From: CAYHKY01 sp964357355
GTDB taxonomy: Bacteria; Patescibacteriota; Microgenomatia; UBA10105
Assembly (NCBI GenBank): GCA_964357355.1
Contig: CAYHKY010000036.1
Location: forward strand, 1 to 14,009
Length of the DNA: 14,009 nt
Reading direction: 5' to 3'
Position numbers and translations under genes: made by a program. This document shows, one piece after another, positions 6,570 to 12,763 of the stretch. Positions within the stretch are counted from its first letter, which is position 1. Each line of letters begins with the position of its first letter. The notes beneath the pieces are model-generated. The model made no database searches. It worked only from the letters and a program-made list of their open reading frames with translations, and was not told the DNA's origin.

Positions 6570-6851
6570 CGCGGGGTAGTGTAGAGTTGCACAGGAGGCT
6601 CAAAATTTGGGCCCGCGAATCAGAAATGATTATGCGAGAATTCGGCTGTATCGGTGGAATCCTTATTTATAATTAAGTGACAATACCGAGGCAACCTGGC
6701 TTTGCCAGAGAGTCCGTAGAGACTATACGCCGAACCCCGCCTTCATTTAATTGAAAATGATTGGCGGGGATGATATAGTCCGACACTCCAAGTAATTGGA
6801 GAATACAGATAGCATAATCTCCTAGGCCGGGCGCGACTCCCGGCCCCGCAA
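6570..6851 (+). tRNA. Initiator-type tRNA-Met (CAU) split by a group I intron
   Basis: Exon 1 is 6570-6600 and exon 2 is 6813-6851. Joined, they give acceptor CGCGGGG/CCCCGCA with the unpaired C1-A72 end diagnostic of bacterial initiator tRNA, D stem GTGT/GCAC, anticodon arm GGAGG-CTCATAA-TCTCC (anticodon CAT), T arm CCGGG-CGCGACT-CCCGG, and discriminator A; CCA is not encoded. The spliced length is only 70 nt. Odd points: the short D loop (AGAGTT) lacks G18-G19, the T loop reads CG instead of T54-T55, 11-24 is U-A, and the anticodon stem lacks the run of three G-C pairs usual for initiators. It has a strong promoter and a terminator at 6864-6889. It could be a divergent or degenerate copy rather than the sole initiator. 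Confidence 0.8.
6601..6812 (+). other. Group I self-splicing intron in the tRNA anticodon loop
   Basis: 212 nt with no reading frame inside. P1: exon GGCU (6597-6600) pairs with GGCC (6610-6613), putting a U-G wobble at the 5' splice site, and the hairpin continues with CAA/UUG. P7: GACUAUA (6721-6727) pairs perfectly with UAUAGUC (6774-6780), inside the classic R and S core strings AGAGACUA and GAUAUAGUCC. P8: CCCCGCC (6735-6741) with GGCGGGG (6763-6769). P9: CUCCAA (6786-6791) with UUGGAG (6796-6801), closed by a GUAA tetraloop. A GGCAA/UUGCC hairpin (6690-6706) fits P5 or P6. The last base is G (6812), as required. Insertion is between tRNA positions 33 and 34. I see these pairings directly; the subgroup is not assigned. 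Confidence 0.9.
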
Positions 6852-6863
6852 CAGAGGTTAAAT

Positions 6864-6889
6864 GGAGCGTTACGACGCTCTATTTTTTG
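6864..6889 (+). terminator. Intrinsic terminator after initiator tRNA
   Basis: Hairpin GAGCG (6865-6869), loop TTACGA, CGCTC (6876-6880), extendable by G-T and T-A pairs, followed by TATTTTTT. It starts 12 nt after the tRNA 3' end. Related hairpins recur downstream of the repeats at 10000 and 11375. Confidence 0.85.
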
Positions 6890-6982
6890 TGGTACAATAT
6901 TCGTTATATCAAATATAAAAGAAATAATAATAAAGTTTTAAGCCCGATTGTTCTTAATAATTGTTAGTGAGGTGAGGGAAAT

Positions 6983-7762
6983 ATGAAAAATAAGTATAAA
7001 CAAATCCAAAAAAAGATGCGTATTATTGGTGAAGGTTTGAAAGAGGCAATGCGTCACAAACGCACTTTTACCACTAAATCAGAACGTCAGCATTATGTCA
7101 CCGAATATGATATTAAAGCTGATAATGAACTAGTTAAGTTGGTCAAAAAGTTATTTCCACAAGATTCAATTACTTCTGAAGAAAACCCCGAAATTAAAGG
7201 AACCAGTGACTTTTGCTGGTTTATAGACCCCATTTCAAACACTCGTAACTTTATTCACGGTCTACCAGGTTTTGCTATCTCAGTCGGAGTTATGAATATC
7301 AAAACTCAAGAATCAGTTGCCGGATTTGTGTATGACCCACTGCTTGATGAAATGTTTACTGCCGAAACTGGTAAGGGAGCATTTTTAAATAATGACCCGA
7401 TTCATGTCTCAGACATTAAATACGGTGAACATGCTTTTATCAATGCAGATTGGCAGAAACGCAGAACTTATAAAGAGATTGAGGAAGGCATGGATATATT
7501 CACCAAAGTTGGTCGGGAATGCACAGTCAGAGCAGTTGGTTCAGTTGCACTCATGGTTGCTTATACCGCGATGGGTCGCTTGGATGGCATGGTGAATAAC
7601 TATTCTGACAGATTTGCGCTAGTTCCGGCCTGGCCCATTATTCGGGAAGCTGGCGGGGAAATCCTAGACCTGCAAGGTAAAAAGTGGAATCTTAAATCAA
7701 CCAGCACATTCGTTACCAACAATAAAATCACTGAAGGAATCCTATTATGCCTAAAGAAGTAG
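6983..7762 (+). CDS. Inositol-monophosphatase-fold protein, metal site altered
   Basis: 259 residues, normal length for the IMPase/SuhB/CysQ family of Mg-dependent phosphomonoesterases. The fold signature is clear: VTEYD (39-43), EE at 66-67, WFIDPISNTRNF at 79-90, and GSVALMVAYTAMGRLDG around 186-202. But the family motif DPxDGTxNF reads DPISNTRNF, so the second metal-binding Asp is Ser85 and the Gly is Asn86. In the usual PWD motif the Asp is replaced (PAWP; Pro218 at the Asp position). Asp82 and the Glu pair remain. It is therefore probably not a standard phosphatase; it may bind a phosphorylated ligand or act in an altered way. A strong GAGGTGAGGG site precedes the ATG. It overlaps the radical SAM gene by 16 bp. 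The family is sure; the activity is open. Confidence 0.85.
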   Translation: MKNKYKQIQKKMRIIGEGLKEAMRHKRTFTTKSERQHYVTEYDIKADNELVKLVKKLFPQDSITSEENPEIKGTSDFCWFIDPISNTRNFIHGLPGFAISVGVMNIKTQESVAGFVYDPLLDEMFTAETGKGAFLNNDPIHVSDIKYGEHAFINADWQKRRTYKEIEEGMDIFTKVGRECTVRAVGSVALMVAYTAMGRLDGMVNNYSDRFALVPAWPIIREAGGEILDLQGKKWNLKSTSTFVTNNKITEGILLCLKK

Positions 7763-8820
7763 TCACCAATGGAATATTTCACAATGAACCACCAGGAAGT
7801 TTTGAAATTGAAGACCCAGCTACAACTTTACCTGGTCGGAAAAACCTGCGTATCTCTTTAACTCCACGCTGCAATTTGCGCTGTGCTCATTGCCACAATG
7901 AGGGTCAACCACCACCCTGGGCTGCACGGGAAAACCTAGCAGACTATGAAGTATCAGTTGATACAGTTGGTCAATTAGTTACAACCGCACAGCATTTTGG
8001 AATCCAGACAGTTAAATTAACTGGCGGTGATTTTGGAATGTATAAACACATGGAAGATTTACTCCACAGACTCGCTCACGAATGGCAAGAACAAATGGTT
8101 GGTATATCCTGGGGAGTCAACACAAACGGAATTCCACTTATAGATACTAGAAAAATGGGATTAGTAGTTGAATCACCATTGCATAAAATTACTTTTGGGA
8201 TTGATTCACTTTTACCTGGTGAAAGAAGTAAGCCTGTGTCTCCGGTAGGAATCGAATCCCGCCGACTATTAGAATCGGTAGTGATTCCTTTAACAAGGGA
8301 ATGGGGTGGAACCGGAAAAAAAATACGTATTGATGCAGTCTATACCGGAAACGAACCACGGATTTTATCAATCATAGAAGAAAGTTTAAAACATGGAATT
8401 GGAGCAAATATCCTTGAAGTAAATGGAGTCATGGGCACTCGTTATGAAACCAGAGCCAGATTCCTGGATTTTATTAACCAGATTGCTGAAAGATTCGGAT
8501 TAGACCCACGCTTCTACCCATTTTTAAACCAGGTTTATTTGTATGAAGCTAGTCAAACTGACCCAGAAAAACCTAAAGTTAAATTCTTTCAAGACCACTG
8601 TGCAGATTTGGATTGTGGTAACTGCCGGAAGATTCACATGAGGGTCATACCTACCGGAAAACATATTTGTGCAGTGCCATGTTTCTTGCAGGGCCAGGGA
8701 AAATATATTCCGCTTGATAGAGACGGAGCTATAGACCTGGAAGCATTTAAAGCTGCAATTCCTAAACTGTCAGTCGGCCCAAATGGAAATGGAGGGGGAC
8801 ATGAAAGAATTACCCTCTGA
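7747..8820 (+). CDS. MoaA-like radical SAM enzyme
   Basis: 357 residues. The [4Fe-4S]-SAM motif CNLRCAHC is Cys42, Cys46, Cys49, preceded by LRISLTPR as in MoaA; LTGGD at 91-95 is the SAM-binding GGE-type motif. A C-terminal cysteine cluster (Cys285, 290, 293, 308, 312) before and after MRVIPTGKHICAVPC resembles the auxiliary cluster region of MoaA (CNRLRLTADGKLxxCL). The C-terminus is GGG followed by HERITL, so it is not the bare GG tail of MoaA. Other Moco genes are absent here, so GTP cyclisation for molybdopterin is unlikely; a radical modification of a small molecule or peptide linked to the neighbouring phosphatase-like and kinase genes is the inference. The ATG has AGGA 8 nt upstream inside the previous gene, and the overlaps on both sides imply coupled translation. 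Confidence 0.88.
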   Translation: MPKEVVTNGIFHNEPPGSFEIEDPATTLPGRKNLRISLTPRCNLRCAHCHNEGQPPPWAARENLADYEVSVDTVGQLVTTAQHFGIQTVKLTGGDFGMYKHMEDLLHRLAHEWQEQMVGISWGVNTNGIPLIDTRKMGLVVESPLHKITFGIDSLLPGERSKPVSPVGIESRRLLESVVIPLTREWGGTGKKIRIDAVYTGNEPRILSIIEESLKHGIGANILEVNGVMGTRYETRARFLDFINQIAERFGLDPRFYPFLNQVYLYEASQTDPEKPKVKFFQDHCADLDCGNCRKIHMRVIPTGKHICAVPCFLQGQGKYIPLDRDGAIDLEAFKAAIPKLSVGPNGNGGGHERITL

Positions 8821-9796
8821 ACTAGATACTATGGATGGATTACAAGCATATTTATTTAACCAGGGTATAAGAACTCAAGGTTTTGAGTTATTAAATGGTG
8901 GTTATACCTCAACAGTTTATCGAGCTTCAATTGACGGCGAGAGAGCTATTATTAAACACGCCCGTCACAGAGAAAAGTTTTATCCTACTTATGAAGTTTT
9001 ACCAGAAACCAGAGTCCAAACAGAAGTAGATGTGCTTACTCGTCTCCACCCCATATTTCCTACCCGTGTTCCTAAAGTTTTAGCTTATTTTCCAGAAAAC
9101 GATGTGGTTGTAATGACCGATGTAGGTCATGATGCGCAACTTGGTTTTCCTTATTTCATTGAAGGTAAAGCTGAACCAGTCCATGCGCGAGCCTTAGGTA
9201 GATTTTTAGGAGAACTCCGACAAGCAACCGCAGAATGGGAGCCATTCCCAACAATTGAAGACTCGTTTGAACAGATGTGGACACGGGGATTGGAAGTGAT
9301 GAACGCTTATCCTGAGTGGGCTAAACGCTGGAAAGAATATTATTTGGGAACACAGAAGTTCTTATGGCCGGATGGACACCCTAAAAATGTGCTTTTTGGC
9401 AATTCAGGAGAACCATTAAGAGCAATCGACTTTGATTGTTCTCATTTCGCCGACCCAGACTATATGTTGCCCAATTTTTTTGGACAGTTGCCTGTTTTTG
9501 CAGTTTTTGGCTATATTACTTCCCAACAAGCAGCTACCTTCACCAGAGAAATGATTGAGGCGTATACGGAAGTCCAACCAATTGACGCTGAAACAGAAAG
9601 AAAAATGTTATTTTATGCTGGAACCCAAACTATACAGAGACAGGATGGAAAATGGTTATTTCAAATTGCCTCCGAAATGAGCGATGAAGCTCTAAAACGC
9701 AAGGCCTTTATCTTTTATTTCGGTAGACACACAATTACTGCTATAAACTCATTTGACCAATATATTGATGAGGTAGCATCAATCAGTTCAGTCTAA
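8801..9796 (+). CDS. APH/choline-kinase-type small-molecule phosphotransferase
   Basis: 331 residues from the ATG at 8801, chosen because GGAGGGGG lies just before it; an in-frame ATG at 8783 would add six residues. Kinase-fold parts seen: glycine-rich GGYTSTVYRA near residues 33-42, the ATP-binding Lys52 (RAIIKHA), the catalytic Brenner-type motif DGHPKNVLF (Asp191, His193, Asn196) and the metal-binding DFD (Asp210-Asp212). It would transfer the gamma-phosphate of ATP to a hydroxyl of a sugar, aminoalcohol or similar compound. All key residues are intact. It overlaps the radical SAM gene by 20 bp, so the three genes work together; resistance is not implied by the fold alone. The substrate is unknown. 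Confidence 0.82.
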   Translation: MKELPSELDTMDGLQAYLFNQGIRTQGFELLNGGYTSTVYRASIDGERAIIKHARHREKFYPTYEVLPETRVQTEVDVLTRLHPIFPTRVPKVLAYFPENDVVVMTDVGHDAQLGFPYFIEGKAEPVHARALGRFLGELRQATAEWEPFPTIEDSFEQMWTRGLEVMNAYPEWAKRWKEYYLGTQKFLWPDGHPKNVLFGNSGEPLRAIDFDCSHFADPDYMLPNFFGQLPVFAVFGYITSQQAATFTREMIEAYTEVQPIDAETERKMLFYAGTQTIQRQDGKWLFQIASEMSDEALKRKAFIFYFGRHTITAINSFDQYIDEVASISSV

Positions 9797-9983
9797 ATCT
9801 TCTGTGATTATGTTTTGGTTTTTCTTCTGCTTGAGAAATTTCGCCATAATGCATGTAGAGCAATAGTTTAATTCTTATCTTAGAAATAAAGCTCATCCTG
9901 GTTTAGGATGTTACCACCTTCTGTCAGATAAATTTAATCCAGGTTAGGTATGAAAACGGGACGTGGTGAGGCCAAAAAGAAAG

Positions 9984-10067
9984 CTCTTATTTCCTCCAAT
10001 CCCCGCAACCAAGGGAGTTACACATAGTCAGAACCTAAGTAATTAGAGCGCTGCAAAGCTCTATTTT
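9984..10067 (+). repeat. Copy B of the initiator-tRNA 3'-end repeat with terminator
   Basis: CCCCGCAACCA at 10001-10011 equals an initiator acceptor 3' strand plus A73 and an encoded CCA. The 26 bp at 9984-10009 align without gaps to copy D at 13140-13165, about 20 of 26 identical by eye. A hairpin TAGAGC (10044-10049)/GCTCTA (10058-10063) followed by TTTT matches the terminator behind the tRNA (GGAGCG...CGCTCTATTTTTT). It looks like a displaced tRNA 3' end left by integration at the tRNA. Confidence 0.6.
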
Positions 10068-10081
10068 GGCACTTAAACGAA

Positions 10082-10164
10082 ACTTAGATATGGTTTTTTA
10101 TATCTAAGTATAAGAGTTCTTGACAAGGCCATATCTAATATTTATACTATAAAAGTTAGATATG
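10082..10164 (+). promoter_or_regulatory. Operators around the fic promoter
   Basis: Four copies of one half-site: ACTTAGATAT (10082-10091) facing ATATCTAAGT (10100-10109) as a perfect 10-bp inverted repeat, and CCATATCTAA (10129-10138) facing TTAGATATGG (10155-10164) as a second one. The second pair brackets the -10 box and includes the fic start codon, as expected for autoregulation, perhaps by the winged-helix C-terminus of the Fic protein. Confidence 0.65.
10120..10148 (+). promoter_or_regulatory. Promoter of the fic gene
   Basis: TTGACA (10120-10125), a 17-bp spacer and TATACT (10143-10148). Transcription should begin about 7 nt before the ATG, so the mRNA is nearly leaderless. Confidence 0.75.
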
Positions 10165-11310
10165 GATAAACATATCAAAGGTAATATGAGAGCAGGTACA
10201 TTTATAAATCAACTTGAAGGAGATGCAACATATAAAGCATTTGTTCAAAATAATCTTCCTCTTGAACTACGAGTTGATGAAAAATTACAAGGACTTCTTT
10301 CTAAGGCAGATTTAGCAATAGGTAGATTGGATAGTGTTGCTGAATTTCTTCCCGATATAGACTTCTTTATTTTAATGTATGTGCGTAAAGAAGCAACTGT
10401 ATCGAGCCAGATCGAGGGAACTCAGGCAACCTTCATAGATGTTTTGAAAAAAGAGGCTAAAATTGATGAGGGAGAAGTGCATAAAGATGTTAATGAGGTT
10501 ATTAATTATATTCGTGCAATGAATTATGGCCTATCTAAATTACAAGAGTTACCACTTTCTTTACGTTTATTAAAGGATATTCACGCAAAGCTGCTTACTG
10601 GTGTTAGAGGTGAACATAAAACTCCAGGTCAATTTCGGACTTCACAGAACTGGATAGGAGGCCCTTCTATTAATACTGCCACATTTATTCCTCCGCCTGC
10701 AAATCAAGTTGTAAGTCTGATGGGTAATTTAGAAGATTACATGCATAGTTTTCTTTCAACACCAGTACTTATCAAGATTGGCTTAATACATGCTCAATTT
10801 GAGACGATTCATCCTTTTCTTGATGGAAATGGTCGTATCGGACGACTTCTTATTACATTTTATTTATGTCAACAGAGAACTCTTCATAAACCGCTTTTGT
10901 ATCTATCTGTTTTTTTCAAAAAACATAGACAGATTTATTATGATAGACTGAATGATTTTCGAGCCAAAGATGATATTGAGGGATGGTTGGCCTTTTTCCT
11001 TCAAGGAATTATAGATACATCAGAACAAGCGGTTGAAACTGCTCGAAAAATTATTCACCTGCGTGAAATAGGAATAAAAAAAGTTAGCACATTTGGTAGG
11101 TCAACCGAAAAAGCAATGACAATTTATCATTATCTTTTTCGATCGCCTATGATTCGAGTAAAAGATGTCGAACAAATAGTAAAGATTACGAATCCTGCAG
11201 CACTAGCATTGGTAAATAAATTTCTCCAAGGTGGTATTCTCAAAGAACTTACCGGTTTTAAGCGAAATCGAGTATTTTCATTTGCCGACTATGTTACTCT
11301 TTTTGAATAA
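10162..11310 (+). CDS. Fic-domain AMPylase with inhibitory helix and C-terminal winged helix
   Basis: 382 residues, normal for the large class II Fic proteins. An N-terminal domain carries the inhibitory motif SSQIEGT (81-87, Glu85), which blocks ATP binding until relieved. The Fic core has the complete catalytic motif HPFLDGNGRIGR (217-228, His217), so it should transfer AMP from ATP to hydroxyl side chains of a target protein. The C-terminal ~80 residues (from FGRSTEKAMTIYHYLF) resemble a winged helix-turn-helix. It stands alone between two tRNA-derived repeats and has its own promoter with paired operators. It may be a toxin-like or regulatory single-gene cassette. The target is unknown. 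Confidence 0.9.
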   Translation: MDKHIKGNMRAGTFINQLEGDATYKAFVQNNLPLELRVDEKLQGLLSKADLAIGRLDSVAEFLPDIDFFILMYVRKEATVSSQIEGTQATFIDVLKKEAKIDEGEVHKDVNEVINYIRAMNYGLSKLQELPLSLRLLKDIHAKLLTGVRGEHKTPGQFRTSQNWIGGPSINTATFIPPPANQVVSLMGNLEDYMHSFLSTPVLIKIGLIHAQFETIHPFLDGNGRIGRLLITFYLCQQRTLHKPLLYLSVFFKKHRQIYYDRLNDFRAKDDIEGWLAFFLQGIIDTSEQAVETARKIIHLREIGIKKVSTFGRSTEKAMTIYHYLFRSPMIRVKDVEQIVKITNPAALALVNKFLQGGILKELTGFKRNRVFSFADYVTLFE

Positions 11311-11314
11311 AATA

Positions 11315-11408
11315 GGTTCTAATTTCGTGTCCTTCGGCGGACTCAGGGCAAGCGAGCCGAGCCATAACACCCGCAACTGATAATATTTGGAGCATTACAA
11401 GTCTCTGT
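11315..11408 (+). repeat. Copy C of the repeat, split by a 35-bp insert
   Basis: GGTTCTAATTTCGTGT (11315-11330) and AACACCCGCAAC (11366-11377) match the two halves of copy D (13138-13153 and 13154-13165; about 13/16 and 10/12 identical) but are separated by 35 bp. After it, TTTGGAGCATTACAAG and TCTCTGTTT (11387-11410) align to the tRNA terminator with the same 11-nt spacing, though the stem is decayed to about 4 bp. Confidence 0.55.
11329..11365 (+). repeat. REP-like palindrome inserted in copy C
   Basis: GTCCT/AGGGC can pair around a TCGGCGGACTC loop, followed by CAAGCGAGCCGAGCC. The string resembles the CCTTCG...CTCAGGGC type of short interspersed palindrome common in many bacterial genomes (from memory). 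It is much more GC-rich than the surroundings. No transposase gene for it is in view. Confidence 0.45.
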
Positions 11409-11437
11409 TTGAATAATTTTTAATTTTCTGTTATAAC
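11409..11437 (+). promoter_or_regulatory. Possible promoter of receiver-like gene
   Basis: TTGAAT (11409-11414), a 17-bp spacer and TATAAC (11432-11437), about 12 bp before the ATG at 11450. No ribosome site is visible, consistent with a near-leaderless start. Confidence 0.45.
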
Positions 11438-11658
11438 TCTCCACTATCTATGGCAGACATACTATTGTGTCATGACGATGCAGATTTTGCCCACACAAGA
11501 GCTGAAAGTTGGAAAGAATTAGGTCATCATGTTACAGTCTGCACATCAGCTGCGGAAAGTCTAAACCGTGCTATAAGAGGATTATCAAATTTTGATGTTG
11601 TACTTTTTCATAAAGATCTTGGTCTAGGTCGGGAACGCTATGTCAAGTACCCAATTTT

Positions 11659-12513
11659 CTAGACGGCAATTCTGTTTCGATTTTTAAAATAGCGTAGCCG
11701 ATAATTCTCCGGTGACATTTTTAATGTCGTGTGTATGCGATCAGTATTGTAATCATTGATGGTTAGATGAATTGCTTCAATGAGTTCTCCTAAGACTTCA
11801 AACCGATTAGGATCTCCTAAGTCTACTTTAAACTGCGAATAGAATGATTCCTGAAAACCATTCTGCCAGGGAGATGCTTTATCGCTCATAGAAACCATCA
11901 TCCCAAGCGTTATGACAAACGTTGTTGTCGTTTGGGAATCATATTCACTTCCCTGATCTGAGTGGAAATAGATGGCTACTTTACTATTACATCTTGATAT
12001 CGCATCTTTCAATGCTCCCAAAATGAGTTCCTGATTGTGAAACCTGGAAATGTTCCAACCAACTATTTCTCTGGTATACATATCCATAATGGTAGCCAGA
12101 TAAATGAAATAACTGCCAAAACGGATATACGTAAAGTCAGATACCCAGACCACAAAGGGCGCAATAGGACATAAGGATTTGTACACGTTCATATAGGTAA
12201 CAGCTGGTTTACCTTCATCCGCTTTTTTCCTCAGTTTCTTCACTCGTCTGCGGTAGGGTCTGATTCCAAACTTTTTCATTACCCGTAAGATGCGTTTCTT
12301 ATTGAGTTTGAGTTCTATGGCTATCCGTTTATGGCCATAACTGGGATGAGCAGTCAGAACTGATTCAATCTGTCGTTTTACTTCTTCATCAACTGCCGGT
12401 CGTTTGTGTTTGTAGTACAGACTGGAGCGGGAAACTCCCAATTTATGGGCGAGAGCCGTTTTGGTGATTGGTTTTTCTTTTGGTTGCATAAGTATTGTTT
12501 GATTAACGATCAT
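11659..12513 (-). CDS. IS3-family transposase OrfB (DDE integrase domain)
   Basis: 284 residues. An N-terminal HTH_21-like region (KTALAHKLGVSRSSLYY, then HPSYGHKRIAIEL) precedes the rve/DDE core with Asp126 (WVSDFTYI), Asp186 (HSDQGSEY) and Glu222 (NGFQESFYSQF); 35 residues separate the second Asp from Glu, the IS3 spacing. It catalyses strand cleavage and joining for copy-out transposition. The start ATG overlaps the end of orfA by 11 bp, but the frame is +1 relative to orfA, not the usual -1. The stop codon lies within the terminal inverted repeat, which is common in compact IS elements. Confidence 0.93.
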   Translation of the reverse strand: MIVNQTILMQPKEKPITKTALAHKLGVSRSSLYYKHKRPAVDEEVKRQIESVLTAHPSYGHKRIAIELKLNKKRILRVMKKFGIRPYRRRVKKLRKKADEGKPAVTYMNVYKSLCPIAPFVVWVSDFTYIRFGSYFIYLATIMDMYTREIVGWNISRFHNQELILGALKDAISRCNSKVAIYFHSDQGSEYDSQTTTTFVITLGMMVSMSDKASPWQNGFQESFYSQFKVDLGDPNRFEVLGELIEAIHLTINDYNTDRIHTTLKMSPENYRLRYFKNRNRIAV

Positions 12514-12763
12514 TCTTTTTTTCCCAATCAGAGAGCTTTACTGTCAGTCTCCCAACCAGTGCATACAGTGCTTCATTTTCCCGCTTCAATTTACCAATCT
12601 GCATGAATCCTGGTTGGGATTTAGTTACTCCGGACAACCAACCATAGACTGTTTTGGGGGAAACACCATGTTCAGTGGCTGCTTGTGTTGCCGGAGTTCC
12701 ATTTTTAATACGGGCAAGAATTTGTTCTTTGATTTCTTTTACAATTGGTGTACCGGTACCCAT
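12503..12763 (-). CDS. IS3-family transposase OrfA (helix-turn-helix)
   Basis: 86 residues from the ATG at 12763, preferred because AAAGGAGA lies about 8 nt upstream; an ATG at 12781 in the same frame adds six residues. IKEQILARIKNGTPATQAATEHGVSPKTVYGWL is a helix-turn-helix that would bind the IS ends. The C-terminal part (GKLKRENEALYALVGRLTVKLSDWEKK) is a leucine-zipper-like helix typical of OrfA. An A7 run (within GGGAAAAAAAGAATG) lies at the orfA/orfB junction. A TATAAA box about 40 bp upstream may be the -10 box. Confidence 0.88.
   Translation of the reverse strand: MGTGTPIVKEIKEQILARIKNGTPATQAATEHGVSPKTVYGWLSGVTKSQPGFMQIGKLKRENEALYALVGRLTVKLSDWEKKNDR

Larger units (their letters stand above)
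9797..10161 (+). other. Intergenic gap with hairpin, tRNA-like repeat and fic control region
   Basis: 365 bp without a convincing gene. In order it holds: a hairpin CATCCT/AGGATG at 9894-9910 with a GGTTT loop and no T-run; a similar string AATCCAGGTTAGG at about 9936-9948; a 25-codon frame at 9950-10027 with no known homologue that I can recall; the tRNA-3'-end-like repeat and hairpin at 9984-10067; and the Fic promoter/operators from 10082 on. A 19-codon minus-strand frame near 9795-9855 is too short to support. Confidence 0.5.

Noticed and set aside
5959..6603. Minus-strand frames across vapBC and the tRNA
   Set aside because: They are shadows of the toxin-antitoxin genes and of the tRNA exon.
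6680..6801. Riboswitch or regulatory RNA upstream of the IMPase operon
   Set aside because: All the strong hairpins there are explained as group I intron helices, and the tRNA terminator separates them from the operon.
6570..6851. tmRNA (ssrA) with tRNA-like ends
   Set aside because: The ends pair like a tRNA, but the interior has group I core strings (P7, P8, P9) and no tag frame with resume codon; the joined exons make a CAU anticodon loop.
7747..8820. Genuine MoaA for molybdenum cofactor
   Set aside because: The motif order fits, but no other Moco gene is nearby and the C-terminus has residues after the glycines; I keep only MoaA-like.
9795..9855. 19-codon minus-strand frame MAKFLKQKKNQ...
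   Set aside because: Too short, overlaps the kinase stop and has no ribosome site; chance is likely.
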